Virus record (IMG/VR): IMGVR_UViG_3300044675_004081
Span: 1 to 43,604 of that record
DNA length: 43,604 bases
Source of the DNA: a virus
Strand: one strand, 5' to 3'
Below the pieces are notes generated by a model. The model saw only the letters and a program-made list of their open reading frames with translations, was not told the origin of the DNA and made no database searches. A program made the position numbers and the translations under genes. Of this stretch, positions 37,298-41,859 are shown piece by piece; the stretch's first letter is position 1, and every line of letters begins with the position of its first letter.

Positions 37298-37492
37298 TCA
37301 GGCGCACCAGGCGGCGAGGTGTGCCAGATTGCCAGCCGTCTCCTCCAGGTTGTCCTCGGTCAGACCTGCCAGGCAGGATTCGAGGTCGTCAGGATCCACA
37401 GCGTCGATGTCGCCATTGATCTCCCATGCCTGTGCCTCAGCGAGGGCGAGGCAGCGGTCACGGAGCGAGAGGGTGAAGGTGTTTTCTTTCAT
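37298..37492 (-). CDS. Unknown acidic protein (64 aa)
   Basis: It starts MKENTFTLSLRDRCLALAEA, continues acidic (DIDAVDPDDLESCLAGLTED) and ends in NLAHLAAWCA. Three Cys are spread along the chain without a recognisable metal motif. The composition is helical and strongly acidic, which is common among phage inhibitors of host proteins, but no function can be assigned. The box is 6 bases before the ATG. Confidence 0.6.
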   Translation of the reverse strand: MKENTFTLSLRDRCLALAEAQAWEINGDIDAVDPDDLESCLAGLTEDNLEETAGNLAHLAAWCA

Positions 37493-37498
37493 GCTGTT

Positions 37499-37504
37499 AG
37501 TCTA
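37499..37504 (-). promoter_or_regulatory. Promoter-like box TAGACT, 6 bases before the 64-aa gene
   Basis: CCCTGTAGACTAACAGC then ATG, identical to the element before the 58-residue gene. Confidence 0.5.
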
Positions 37505-37537
37505 CAGGGTCAGGAGGCAGGATCGGGGCAGATGGGG

Positions 37538-37555
37538 GACAGTCTCCCGACCGTC
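37538..37555 (-). repeat. Stop-codon hairpin (GACGGT/ACTGTC)
   Basis: On the transcript GACGGT pairs with ACTGTC (one G-U pair) around the 6-base loop CGGGAG, and overlaps the TGA of the DUF7249-like gene. It is a member of the hairpin family found at gene ends in this array. Confidence 0.5.
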
Positions 37556-37832
37556 ACAGATCTGCCATCATGGCGTTCATCTCATCGGCATCGATGGCGA
37601 CGCTATCCCATGCCACGCCGTCACCAGTCTGCCCGAGGTGGCGACCGATCATGCCATCCATCATGCAACGCACGAACTTATCCCAGGGGGTCTCATTGTC
37701 GCCACAGTACTCTACACATGCCTTGGCGGTATTGTAGAGGAATTGATCATTGCCGATCCACAGGGCAGCATTCCAGGTTTCGTAAGTTGCCCAACCGTTG
37801 TAGGTAGGAAGGGTGGCGGTTGCTTTGGTCAT
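37554..37832 (-). CDS. DUF7249-like phage protein (92 aa)
   Basis: The motif NGWATYETWNAALWIGNDQF (residues 12-31) is typical of a small family widespread in phages and plasmids (DUF7249 as I recall it). Then come helices with AKACVEYCGDNETPWDKFVR and an acidic end. The function is unknown. Related proteins are found among accessory small genes. The promoter-like box is 25 bases upstream and the leader ends CAAACGAAACGACCC without an SD sequence. Confidence 0.65.
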   Translation of the reverse strand: MTKATATLPTYNGWATYETWNAALWIGNDQFLYNTAKACVEYCGDNETPWDKFVRCMMDGMIGRHLGQTGDGVAWDSVAIDADEMNAMMADL

Positions 37833-37857
37833 GGGTCGTTTCGTTTGAACTGAGGTT

Positions 37858-37863
37858 AGTCTA
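37858..37863 (-). promoter_or_regulatory. Promoter-like box TAGACT before the DUF7249-like gene
   Basis: CCCTGTAGACTAACC lies 25 bases from the ATG. The leader carries the shared CAAACGA motif. Confidence 0.45.
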
Positions 37864-37897
37864 CAGGGTCAGCGGTGCCCATCGGGGCAGCTGGTGG

Positions 37898-38074
37898 TCA
37901 CTTGGGCATCTGGCACCCGCCTGGCATCACCTCGTTGATCTGCTGGCAGGTTAGGGCGTTGCGGTGGTCGATCTTATCACGAACCTTCAGAGCAGCGTCT
38001 AGCACGTGGGATCCTGCAACGATGGTAACGCTGGCGGTCAGCATCACGAGAATTGATTTGGCGAGGGTCGTCAT
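37898..38074 (-). CDS. Small membrane or exported protein (58 aa)
   Basis: The frame encodes MTTLAKSILVMLTASVTIVA, then GSHVLDAALKVRDKIDHRNA and a tail with two Cys (LTCQQINEVMPGGCQMPK). Residues 6-22 form a hydrophobic segment after a Lys, as in a signal anchor or signal peptide (a possible cleavage lies after VAGSHVLDA). The two Cys could form a disulphide in the periplasm. Its role may lie in lysis control or superinfection exclusion, but this is only a guess. Confidence 0.6.
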   Translation of the reverse strand: MTTLAKSILVMLTASVTIVAGSHVLDAALKVRDKIDHRNALTCQQINEVMPGGCQMPK

Positions 38075-38096
38075 GATGGTTCGTTTCGATGCTGTC

Positions 38097-38102
38097 AGTC
38101 TA
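38097..38102 (-). promoter_or_regulatory. Promoter-like box TAGACT overlapping an upstream stop codon
   Basis: The TAG of TAGACT is also the stop codon of the 36-residue ORF. The box is 22 bases from the ATG of the membrane-protein gene, with a leader containing GAAACGAACC. Confidence 0.45.
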
Positions 38103-38210
38103 CAGCCCCAGACGACGCATCAACCAACGATAGACCAGATCTGCAAGTGTCACACTAGGTTGCTGGTTAGAACGAATCACAGGCAGACTAGGCATGTTGT
38201 AGTGTGACAT
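38100..38210 (-). CDS. Possible very small basic protein (36 aa)
   Basis: The frame encodes MSHYNMPSLPVIRSNQQPSV, then TLADLVYRWLMRRLGL. The C-terminal amphipathic helix is basic. It fills what would otherwise be a gap in the array and is preceded by a weak version of the array box (CAAACTAAC, 38228-38220) 12 bases before the ATG. A TTG-start extension to 38285 overlaps the ArdA-like gene and is less likely. It could be non-coding. Confidence 0.45.
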   Translation of the reverse strand: MSHYNMPSLPVIRSNQQPSVTLADLVYRWLMRRLGL

Positions 38211-38262
38211 TGAATTGTTGTTAGTTTGCTGGGCGTCTTTAGGGCGCACCCATTCCCATTGC

Positions 38263-38691
38263 TCAATAGTCGCTGAACACAGCAACCTGACGATACTTCA
38301 CCTCACAGCAGGTGTAATCATAACGTAGGGAGGAATCGTAGGTCGCCTGCCAATCGATCACCAATGCAGAGGGAACATCGCTGATCTCGTTGTAGAATTC
38401 TTCAGCGAAGTCTGCCTCGGATTCATACCAACCACGGAACCGCTCATCACAGCAGTCAATATAGGACATGTCGCCCATTTCTTCGATCAGGGCATCAACG
38501 GCATCATATCCGATCGCTTCACCACAACGCACATACTCTTCATAATAGTTGCAGAAGTCATCCTCATTGTGAGCGTCAATGAACTCCAGCATGTCATCCA
38601 GAGCATAGTTCTCATCGATCAATTCATCGATCTTGTTAACAGTGTGAGCGTTCAGAACTTCTTTGTAGTTAGCGGTGAGAGTGATGCTCAT
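38263..38691 (-). CDS. ArdA-like anti-restriction protein (142 aa)
   Basis: The C-terminal half follows ArdA. ADFAEEFYNEISDVPSALVI (residues ~93-112) is followed by DWQATYDSSLRYDYT and a VAVFSDY ending, compared with the YIDYQAYGRDL and GIFEIVY ending of Tn916 ArdA. Upstream is an acidic helical domain (EYVRCGEAIGYDAVDALIEE). ArdA is a long, acidic DNA mimic that blocks type I restriction enzymes. This protein is strongly acidic but shorter than the usual ~165 residues, and the N-terminal ArdA domain is not recognisable. A partial or divergent ArdA fold is the best reading. Confidence 0.6.
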   Translation of the reverse strand: MSITLTANYKEVLNAHTVNKIDELIDENYALDDMLEFIDAHNEDDFCNYYEEYVRCGEAIGYDAVDALIEEMGDMSYIDCCDERFRGWYESEADFAEEFYNEISDVPSALVIDWQATYDSSLRYDYTCCEVKYRQVAVFSDY

Positions 38692-38715
38692 TTGCTTTGT
38701 TTGGTTGACTTGTTT

Positions 38716-38721
38716 AGTATG
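38716..38721 (-). promoter_or_regulatory. Promoter-like box CATACT before the ArdA-like gene
   Basis: TGCCATACTAAAC, an extended -10 type element, lies 24 bases from the ATG, directly after the small hairpin CCCC-GTCAA-GGGG. The leader is CAA-rich (CAAGTCAACCAAACAAAG) without an SD sequence. Confidence 0.5.
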
Positions 38722-38752
38722 GCACCCCTTGACGGGGTTTGGGAGGTTTGGT

Positions 38753-38772
38753 GGACAGTTCAGAGATTGTCC
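38753..38772 (-). repeat. Stop-codon hairpin of the 62-aa gene
   Basis: GGACAAT and ACTGTCC flank the loop CTCTGA, which holds the TGA stop of the 62-residue gene. It has one mismatch on the transcript. The same loop sequence occurs in the hairpin at 40211-40228. Confidence 0.45.
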
Positions 38773-38948
38773 ATCAGGGCATCTGCTACGATGTCACCAG
38801 CACCTGCCAGATTATCACGAACGATCAGGCGCAGCATCTCAGCACCATCGGCAGACTGATGCAGCATCCGAACGTGACCATTAGCAGCGTTCGGGCAGTT
38901 GCTGTGAACAACGGCGATCGCAAGGGCAGTTGCTTCGGTCTTTGTCAT
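38760..38948 (-). CDS. Unknown small protein (62 aa)
   Basis: It starts MTKTEATALAIAVVHSNCPN and continues ANGHVRMLHQSADGAEMLRL. The composition is Ala-rich and helical, without a membrane-length hydrophobic run or metal motif. No family is recognised. It has the best promoter of the array (TTGACT, 17 bases, CATACT). Confidence 0.6.
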   Translation of the reverse strand: MTKTEATALAIAVVHSNCPNAANGHVRMLHQSADGAEMLRLIVRDNLAGAGDIVADALMDNL

Positions 38949-38972
38949 AGTCTCGTTTGATTTGACTTTGTT

Positions 38973-39001
38973 AGTATGGATCAGATCAGGGGTAAAGTCA
39001 A
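38973..39001 (-). promoter_or_regulatory. Complete sigma70-type promoter, TTGACT-17-CATACT
   Basis: The -35 element TTGACT is at 39001-38996 and the -10 element CATACT at 38978-38973, with a 17-base spacer. The -10 lies 24 bases before the ATG of the 62-residue gene. This is the one array promoter with a clear -35, and it supports reading the other boxes as -10 elements. Confidence 0.65.
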
Positions 39002-39006
39002 GGGGT

Positions 39007-39016
39007 GGTGGCCACC
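39007..39016 (-). repeat. Palindrome GGTGGCCACC
   Basis: A 10-base perfect palindrome just after the stop of the 56-residue gene and upstream of the -35 at 39001. It could be part of the 3' hairpin (GACAGTCGGGAGGGTGGCCACC) or an operator. Confidence 0.35.
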
Positions 39017-39026
39017 CTCCCGACTG

Positions 39027-39197
39027 TCACATGCCGTTCAGGAAGTCATGCAGTGCCTCCCTATACTCTGCCTCAGTCTGAAAGACCCGACCATGGATAG
39101 TACGGGGGTACTGCGCCTTAGGGGCAGGGGCAGTAGGCAGATCCCGACCCTTTGCCAGGATCTGCTGAGCGTAAGCGGTGTGAGCGGTTTGTTTCAT
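39027..39197 (-). CDS. Unknown small protein (56 aa)
   Basis: The frame encodes MKQTAHTAYAQQILAKGRDL, then PTAPAPKAQYPRTIHGRVFQ and TEAEYREALHDFLNGM. A Pro/Ala linker joins two short helices. No family is recognised. The CATACT box lies exactly 6 bases before the ATG, which would make the message leaderless. Confidence 0.6.
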   Translation of the reverse strand: MKQTAHTAYAQQILAKGRDLPTAPAPKAQYPRTIHGRVFQTEAEYREALHDFLNGM

Positions 39198-39203
39198 GAG
39201 ATC

Positions 39204-39209
39204 AGTATG
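39204..39209 (-). promoter_or_regulatory. Promoter-like box CATACT, 6 bases before the 56-aa gene
   Basis: CCCCTAGGGGTGCCATACTGATCTC precedes the ATG. The GC palindrome touches an extended -10 (TGCCATACT). The spacing again implies a leaderless start. Confidence 0.5.
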
Positions 39210-39278
39210 GCACCCCTAGGGGCAGTCTGGTGGGTTTGGTGGTCAGTTGCCGAACTGTCCCAGCCCACCTAGACAGAC

Positions 39279-39305
39279 GCCCTCCAGGCGACTAACCTAG
39301 AGGGC
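39279..39305 (-). terminator. Ten-bp hairpin between the 43-aa and 56-aa genes
   Basis: On the transcript GCCCTCTAGG pairs with CCTGGAGGGC (one U-G pair) around a 7-base loop. There is no U tract on either side. It stands in the longest gap of the array (39198-39346) and may end the upstream transcript or protect a 3' end. Confidence 0.5.
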
Positions 39306-39331
39306 GGGAGGGGAGGGAAGGGGCAGCGAAG

Positions 39332-39340
39332 CGGCCGCCC
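39332..39340 (+). repeat. Direct repeat copy 2 flanking the GC-rich segment
   Basis: CGGCCGCCC, same orientation as at 36597-36605. GC content drops sharply to the right of this point. Confidence 0.35.
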
Positions 39341-39346
39341 AGTTCT

Positions 39347-39478
39347 CTATTCTTGGGTAGTGTAATCGATCTCTATGAAAGTATAGCAATCATCGTACAT
39401 ATCAGGGTCATTATATCCTTGCTTCTGATCTTCCACTTGTTGATCTTTCATCTCTTGGTACATCTCTTGAATAGTCAT
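39347..39478 (-). CDS. Unknown acidic small protein (43 aa)
   Basis: The frame encodes MTIQEMYQEMKDQQVEDQKQ, then GYNDPDMYDDCYTFIEIDYT and TQE. It is very acidic and Tyr-rich. A good SD sequence (GAGGG, 5 bases before ATG) supports the start, unlike most genes of the array. A perfect TATAAT at 39499-39504 lies 20 bases before the ATG. No family is recognised. Confidence 0.6.
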   Translation of the reverse strand: MTIQEMYQEMKDQQVEDQKQGYNDPDMYDDCYTFIEIDYTTQE

Positions 39479-39498
39479 GCTAACCCTCGTGAGTGTTG

Positions 39499-39504
39499 AT
39501 TATA
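39499..39504 (-). promoter_or_regulatory. TATAAT -10 box before the 43-aa gene
   Basis: A perfect -10 hexamer without a clear -35. Followed by an inverted CCCTC/GAGGG pair whose second half serves as the SD sequence. Confidence 0.4.
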
Positions 39505-39521
39505 TTTAATGAGGGCAATCG

Positions 39522-39836
39522 TCAGTTAAGACGCATACCCGAGAAGAAAGGAATGGTCATGTCATTCATGTTAACAAACCACTGACCTTTGCGCTGGAAG
39601 ATACCCTCATGAGGCAAACCATGCTCACGAAGAATAGCATTCAAGCGAGACTTCGTGGTAACAGTTTGCCAACCACCATCGAACAATTCAATCCAGGTTT
39701 CACCAATGCGAGCAATCAGATTGCCATGCAGGAAGACATCAGTAACGTTAGAACATGCCACCACCTCAGTGTTAGCGAGCTTCCAATCTTTGCCTGCTTT
39801 GATAGCAGCATTCATCAGACGTTCGATCTTACGCAT
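39522..39836 (-). CDS. Conserved phage protein of unknown function (104 aa)
   Basis: It starts MRKIERLMNAAIKAGKDWKL. The core VFLHGNLIARIG, then LFDGGWQTVTTKSRLNAILR (residues ~34-71) is a pattern I recognise from small proteins in many unrelated phages. The C-terminus has WFVNMNDMTIPFFSGM. The function is unknown. Its wide spread among phages suggests an early accessory role. The CATACT box is 26 bases upstream with a CAA-rich leader. Confidence 0.7.
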   Translation of the reverse strand: MRKIERLMNAAIKAGKDWKLANTEVVACSNVTDVFLHGNLIARIGETWIELFDGGWQTVTTKSRLNAILREHGLPHEGIFQRKGQWFVNMNDMTIPFFSGMRLN

Positions 39837-39862
39837 TGTCGGGTCGTTTGGTTGACTTGCTT

Positions 39863-39868
39863 AGTATG
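39863..39868 (-). promoter_or_regulatory. Promoter-like box CATACT before the 104-aa gene
   Basis: ACCCATACTAAGCAAGTCAACCAAACGA lies 26 bases from the ATG. A GGGGG...CCCCC hairpin with a TTGCAATTG loop lies just upstream. Confidence 0.5.
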
Positions 39869-39917
39869 GGTCAGGATGGGGGCAATTGCAACCCCCCTTG
39901 TGCCACTTGCTTAACTG

Positions 39918-40148
39918 TCACACATCATCATCAAACTCTCCTGCCATATCAGCAAACTTAAAGTGAAGTGAACCAAAGAATTCTGCGAGTTGGAAACTAA
40001 CATCGTAGCGAAGATCTTCGCCATTCTCAGCATACCAAACCTTAGCAGCACGGTAAGCATAACTCACCACACCAACGATAACAGCAGCGATGGTGGCAAG
40101 ATTGATCATCAAAGTGTTAACAAATGCCTTCATGAAAGTGTTAGTCAT
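39918..40148 (-). CDS. Small membrane protein (76 aa)
   Basis: Residues ~8-32 form one hydrophobic segment (FVNTLMINLATIAAVIVGVV, then SYAYRAAKVWY), flanked by Lys and Arg. The rest is an acidic cytosolic-type tail ending in AGEFDDDV. One membrane pass is likely, with the basic side facing in. No family is recognised. It has its own CATACT box with the most complete cassette of the array. Confidence 0.65.
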   Translation of the reverse strand: MTNTFMKAFVNTLMINLATIAAVIVGVVSYAYRAAKVWYAENGEDLRYDVSFQLAEFFGSLHFKFADMAGEFDDDV

Positions 40149-40172
40149 TCGTGAAATTTGTTTGACTTGGTT

Positions 40173-40178
40173 AGTATG
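40173..40178 (-). promoter_or_regulatory. Promoter-like box CATACT before the membrane-protein gene
   Basis: CCCC-ATCT-GGGG-ATGCCATACTAACCAAGTCAAACAAA: a GC hairpin, an extended -10, then the CAA-rich leader. The box is 24 bases from the ATG. Confidence 0.5.
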
Positions 40179-40210
40179 GCATCCCCAGATGGGGTTTGGA
40201 GTGATTAGTA

Positions 40211-40228
40211 GACAGTTCAGAGACTGTC
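40211..40228 (-). repeat. Stop-codon hairpin GACAGT/ACTGTC
   Basis: A perfect 6-bp stem with loop CTCTGA on the transcript. It overlaps the TGA of the 67-residue gene. Similar hairpins occur at several other stops in the array. Confidence 0.55.
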
Positions 40229-40430
40229 ACACTGCTGCCATCTGACGCAGGCGGTTCATGATATCAAACAACTCCATGTCATCCATATCAATATCATCCA
40301 TATCTACAGGGGCAAATTCATTCAAATTCACACTACCGTTAGCATAGATGGGAGCATAGAACAGTTCTTCACCATCTTCCTGAGACAGAGAATATACACA
40401 ACCGTGATTGGTGGAAGTGTAGAAAATCAT
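40227..40430 (-). CDS. Unknown acidic protein with a short internal repeat (67 aa)
   Basis: It starts MIFYTSTNHGCVYSLSQEDG. The middle is DMDDIDMDDMELFD, a doubled DMDD motif. It is strongly acidic and without membrane segments. Acidic phage proteins often mimic DNA or bind polymerase; nothing here proves that. The leader holds a 9-bp hairpin directly before the start. Confidence 0.6.
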   Translation of the reverse strand: MIFYTSTNHGCVYSLSQEDGEELFYAPIYANGSVNLNEFAPVDMDDIDMDDMELFDIMNRLRQMAAV

Positions 40431-40438
40431 GGGGCAAT

Positions 40439-40471
40439 CCCTGACGACTTGTTAACAATACATCATCAGGG
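40439..40471 (-). promoter_or_regulatory. Nine-bp leader hairpin before the 67-aa gene
   Basis: On the transcript CCCTGATGA pairs with TCGTCAGGG (one U-G pair) with a 15-base loop, ending 8 bases before the ATG. It may control translation. A CACACTAAC box (40493-40485) lies upstream. Confidence 0.5.
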
Positions 40472-40487
40472 AGGGTCTGGGGGTGTT

Positions 40488-40493
40488 AGTGTG
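40488..40493 (-). promoter_or_regulatory. Promoter-like box CACACT upstream of the 67-aa gene
   Basis: GGCACACTAAC resembles the GCCATACTAAC boxes. It lies 57 bases from the ATG, farther than the others because of the inserted leader hairpin. Confidence 0.4.
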
Positions 40494-40498
40494 CCACT

Positions 40499-40660
40499 TC
40501 AGAAACTGTCCTCATACCAATCATCTTTGGTCTTAAATTTGGTAACCTTCTTTTTAGACTGCCTACGTACATTCTTTACATCGTAGCCGTAGTCTTCAAA
40601 TTCATCGTCGAATTGTTTAAACTTATCGTTGCTATTCGAACGGTAATTCTTGTTGCTCAT
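40499..40660 (-). CDS. Unknown charged small protein (53 aa)
   Basis: The frame encodes MSNKNYRSNSNDKFKQFDDE, then FEDYGYDVKNVRRQSKKKVT and KFKTKDDWYEDSF. An acidic middle is followed by a basic patch (RRQSKKK). No family is recognised. A weak box (GTAACTAAA) lies 13 bases before the ATG. Confidence 0.6.
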   Translation of the reverse strand: MSNKNYRSNSNDKFKQFDDEFEDYGYDVKNVRRQSKKKVTKFKTKDDWYEDSF

Positions 40661-40694
40661 TGTCTTGGGGTTTAGTTACTCAAACAGTGTGTGA

Positions 40695-40943
40695 TTATTT
40701 AGATTGAACTAGGACTTGATCTTTGATCTGTTTGTTGATAAAACGACCAACAGATCCTTTATTATCTTCTAATTCAATACTGATCAATTCTTTAGACAAT
40801 TCTTCTACAAATTCTTCTACATTTTCACAGTTAAATGTATATTCTTTGTCTACATTACTATTATACACTACTTTAACTGTACTATCAACTACTTCAATAG
40901 AGTTAATAGCTGAACTCTGAAGATTATTGAAGGATTTGTTCAT
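40695..40943 (-). CDS. KTSC-like small protein (82 aa)
   Basis: The start (MNKSFNNLQSSAINSIEVVD, then STVKVVYNSNVDKEYTFNC) follows the KTSC pattern of 'SSxI, short strand, then VxY and YxF'. The rest is acidic and helical (EEFVEELSKELISIELED). KTSC is a small domain of unknown role that occurs alone in phages or fused to nucleic-acid enzymes. Its leader is unusually long and AT-rich (to ~41090). Confidence 0.5.
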   Translation of the reverse strand: MNKSFNNLQSSAINSIEVVDSTVKVVYNSNVDKEYTFNCENVEEFVEELSKELISIELEDNKGSVGRFINKQIKDQVLVQSK

Positions 40944-40959
40944 TTTGTGTGTGTGATTA

Positions 40960-41094
40960 AAGTTTAAATGGTAAGAAAAACAAGAAATCTTAAAAAACTA
41001 AAAAAGTTAAATTTTAAGATTTTCGAAAAACTCAAAAAACTCAAATATTAGGATTTTCAATATTTTAAGATTATTGAGAATCTCAATAAATGAG
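40960..41094. repeat. AT-rich stretch with short repeats
   Basis: About 135 bases made almost only of A and T, with repeated AATCTTAAAA and its inverse, AAAAACTCAAAAAACTCAAA in tandem, and a perfect 8-bp hairpin TTATTGAG-AAT-CTCAATAA at 41071-41089. No gene is visible. It adjoins the TTTTCCACA boxes and may be an unwinding element or a long leader. Confidence 0.55.
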
Positions 41095-41124
41095 TTTTCC
41101 ACAGTTTCCACAGGTTGTGGAAAA
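41095..41124. other. Inverted DnaA-box-like cluster TTTTCCACA
   Basis: TTTTCCACA at 41095-41103, GTTTCCACA at 41104-41112 and TGTGGAAAA (its inverse) at 41116-41124. TTTTCCACA is the known cyanobacterial DnaA-box consensus. The outer pair forms a 10-bp inverted repeat, the inner pair an 8-bp stem with a 3-base loop. It could be a DnaA-binding or origin-like site, or a terminator hairpin right after the stop at 41127. Confidence 0.5.
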
Positions 41125-41126
41125 CC

Positions 41127-41294
41127 TCAGAGGGACATCGCCTTCAACATGATCACTTTAGCATACTCGGTAGCAGTCTTCTTATCACCTGCCTTAAGAG
41201 CTTCTACGAATGCCTCACAGACTTGCTGATTGTCCAGGGCAATCTTCTGCTGAGGGGTCAGGGGTTTCTCAATAACCTCAGTGGTGGTGAGCAT
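41127..41294 (-). CDS. Unknown helical small protein (55 aa)
   Basis: I chose ATG 41294 (MLTTTEVIEKPLTPQQKIAL) because a TATACT box lies 26 bases upstream. A GTG at 41378 would lengthen the protein but would place that promoter inside the gene. The rest is helical (DNQQVCEAFVEALKAGDKKT, then ATEYAKVIMLKAMSL). No family is recognised. Confidence 0.6.
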   Translation of the reverse strand: MLTTTEVIEKPLTPQQKIALDNQQVCEAFVEALKAGDKKTATEYAKVIMLKAMSL

Positions 41295-41507
41295 TTGGGA
41301 TGTCTCTCGATTACCTAGGTAGTATAAGGCATCTGGGAGGTCCTCAGAGGGGTTTTGTGACACTTTGAGTACTGGCACACCTGAACTTGACTTTCGATAG
41401 GTTACACGCTAAGCCAACAACCACTCCGCACCTTCTCGAACGTTACCGAACGATACAGATCAATACCTCTGTATCACTCGGATATACTATATTTTTTTAA
41501 CCATTTC
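41295..41507. other. Intergenic region with hairpin and repeats
   Basis: These 213 bases hold the TATACT promoter, an 8-bp hairpin (GATACAGA/TCTGTATC, 41452-41475, loop 8) and two CGTTCG copies around GTAA (41438-41453). No further gene is visible. The hairpin lies about 30 bases after the end of the overlapping-gene operon and may mark its 3' end, though it lacks a U tract. Confidence 0.5.
41321..41326 (-). promoter_or_regulatory. -10 box TATACT before the 55-aa gene
   Basis: GATGCCTTATACTACC resembles the GATGCCATACTAACC element at 40173-40178 and has the best -10 match of this family. The spacing to the ATG is 26 bases. Confidence 0.5.
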
Positions 41508-41681
41508 TTATTGTTGATTATCAATAAGACCTTTCTTATTGAGAACCCTTGCTATGACTGGAGCGGAAGCACATTGAAAACCTTGTTGATTATCAATATC
41601 ATCTCTCTTCAGATGATATAATTGAGGCCATGTATCTCGTATGATTTCTGCTAACTTGTATGGTGTATTCTCGTCAATCAT
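41508..41681 (-). CDS. Unknown protein with an internal repeat (57 aa)
   Basis: The frame encodes MIDENTPYKLAEIIRDTWPQ, LYHLKRDDIDNQQGFQCASA and PVIARVLNKKGLIDNQQ. The peptide IDNQQ occurs at residues 29-33 and again as the last five, encoded by a 16-base direct repeat 72 bases apart. The ATG lies 1 base after the TAG of the upstream gene. No family is recognised. It is the last gene of the overlapping operon. Confidence 0.6.
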   Translation of the reverse strand: MIDENTPYKLAEIIRDTWPQLYHLKRDDIDNQQGFQCASAPVIARVLNKKGLIDNQQ

Positions 41682-41682
41682 C

Positions 41683-41859
41683 CTATCGTTTTTTCTTTCT
41701 ATCTATGACTTCTACATGTGATAGGAACTGTGATGGTGTTTGTATCCATCGTGCTATTAGTTCATCATACCATTCATACTGTTCTACCTTACCATTCATC
41801 AGATACAGTTTATACTTGTGTCTATCGTATGGTTGATTAGATGTTTGAGTGAATGTCAT
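41683..41859 (-). CDS. Unknown small protein (58 aa)
   Basis: The frame encodes MTFTQTSNQPYDRHKYKLYL, MNGKVEQYEWYDELIARWIQ and TPSQFLSHVEVIDRKKKR. Aromatic residues alternate with charges in a beta-then-helix pattern, and the tail is basic. The start overlaps the upstream stop as ATGA. No family is recognised. Confidence 0.65.
   Translation of the reverse strand: MTFTQTSNQPYDRHKYKLYLMNGKVEQYEWYDELIARWIQTPSQFLSHVEVIDRKKKR

Noticed and set aside
37185-37853. Long plus-strand open frame of 222 codons in the GC-rich segment
   Set aside because: It crosses several minus-strand genes and their promoter boxes, has no ribosome site, and long antisense frames are expected in GC-rich coding DNA.
37280-38102. 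Evenly spaced GTTAGTCTACAGGG copies, at first sight CRISPR-like
   Set aside because: The copies lie just before start codons, the 'spacers' are protein-coding genes of unequal length, and the repeats are too short and variable for CRISPR.
41295-41378. GTG-start extension of the 55-residue gene
   Set aside because: The TATACT promoter-like box at 41321-41326 would lie inside the coding region; the ATG at 41294 fits the box spacing of the family.
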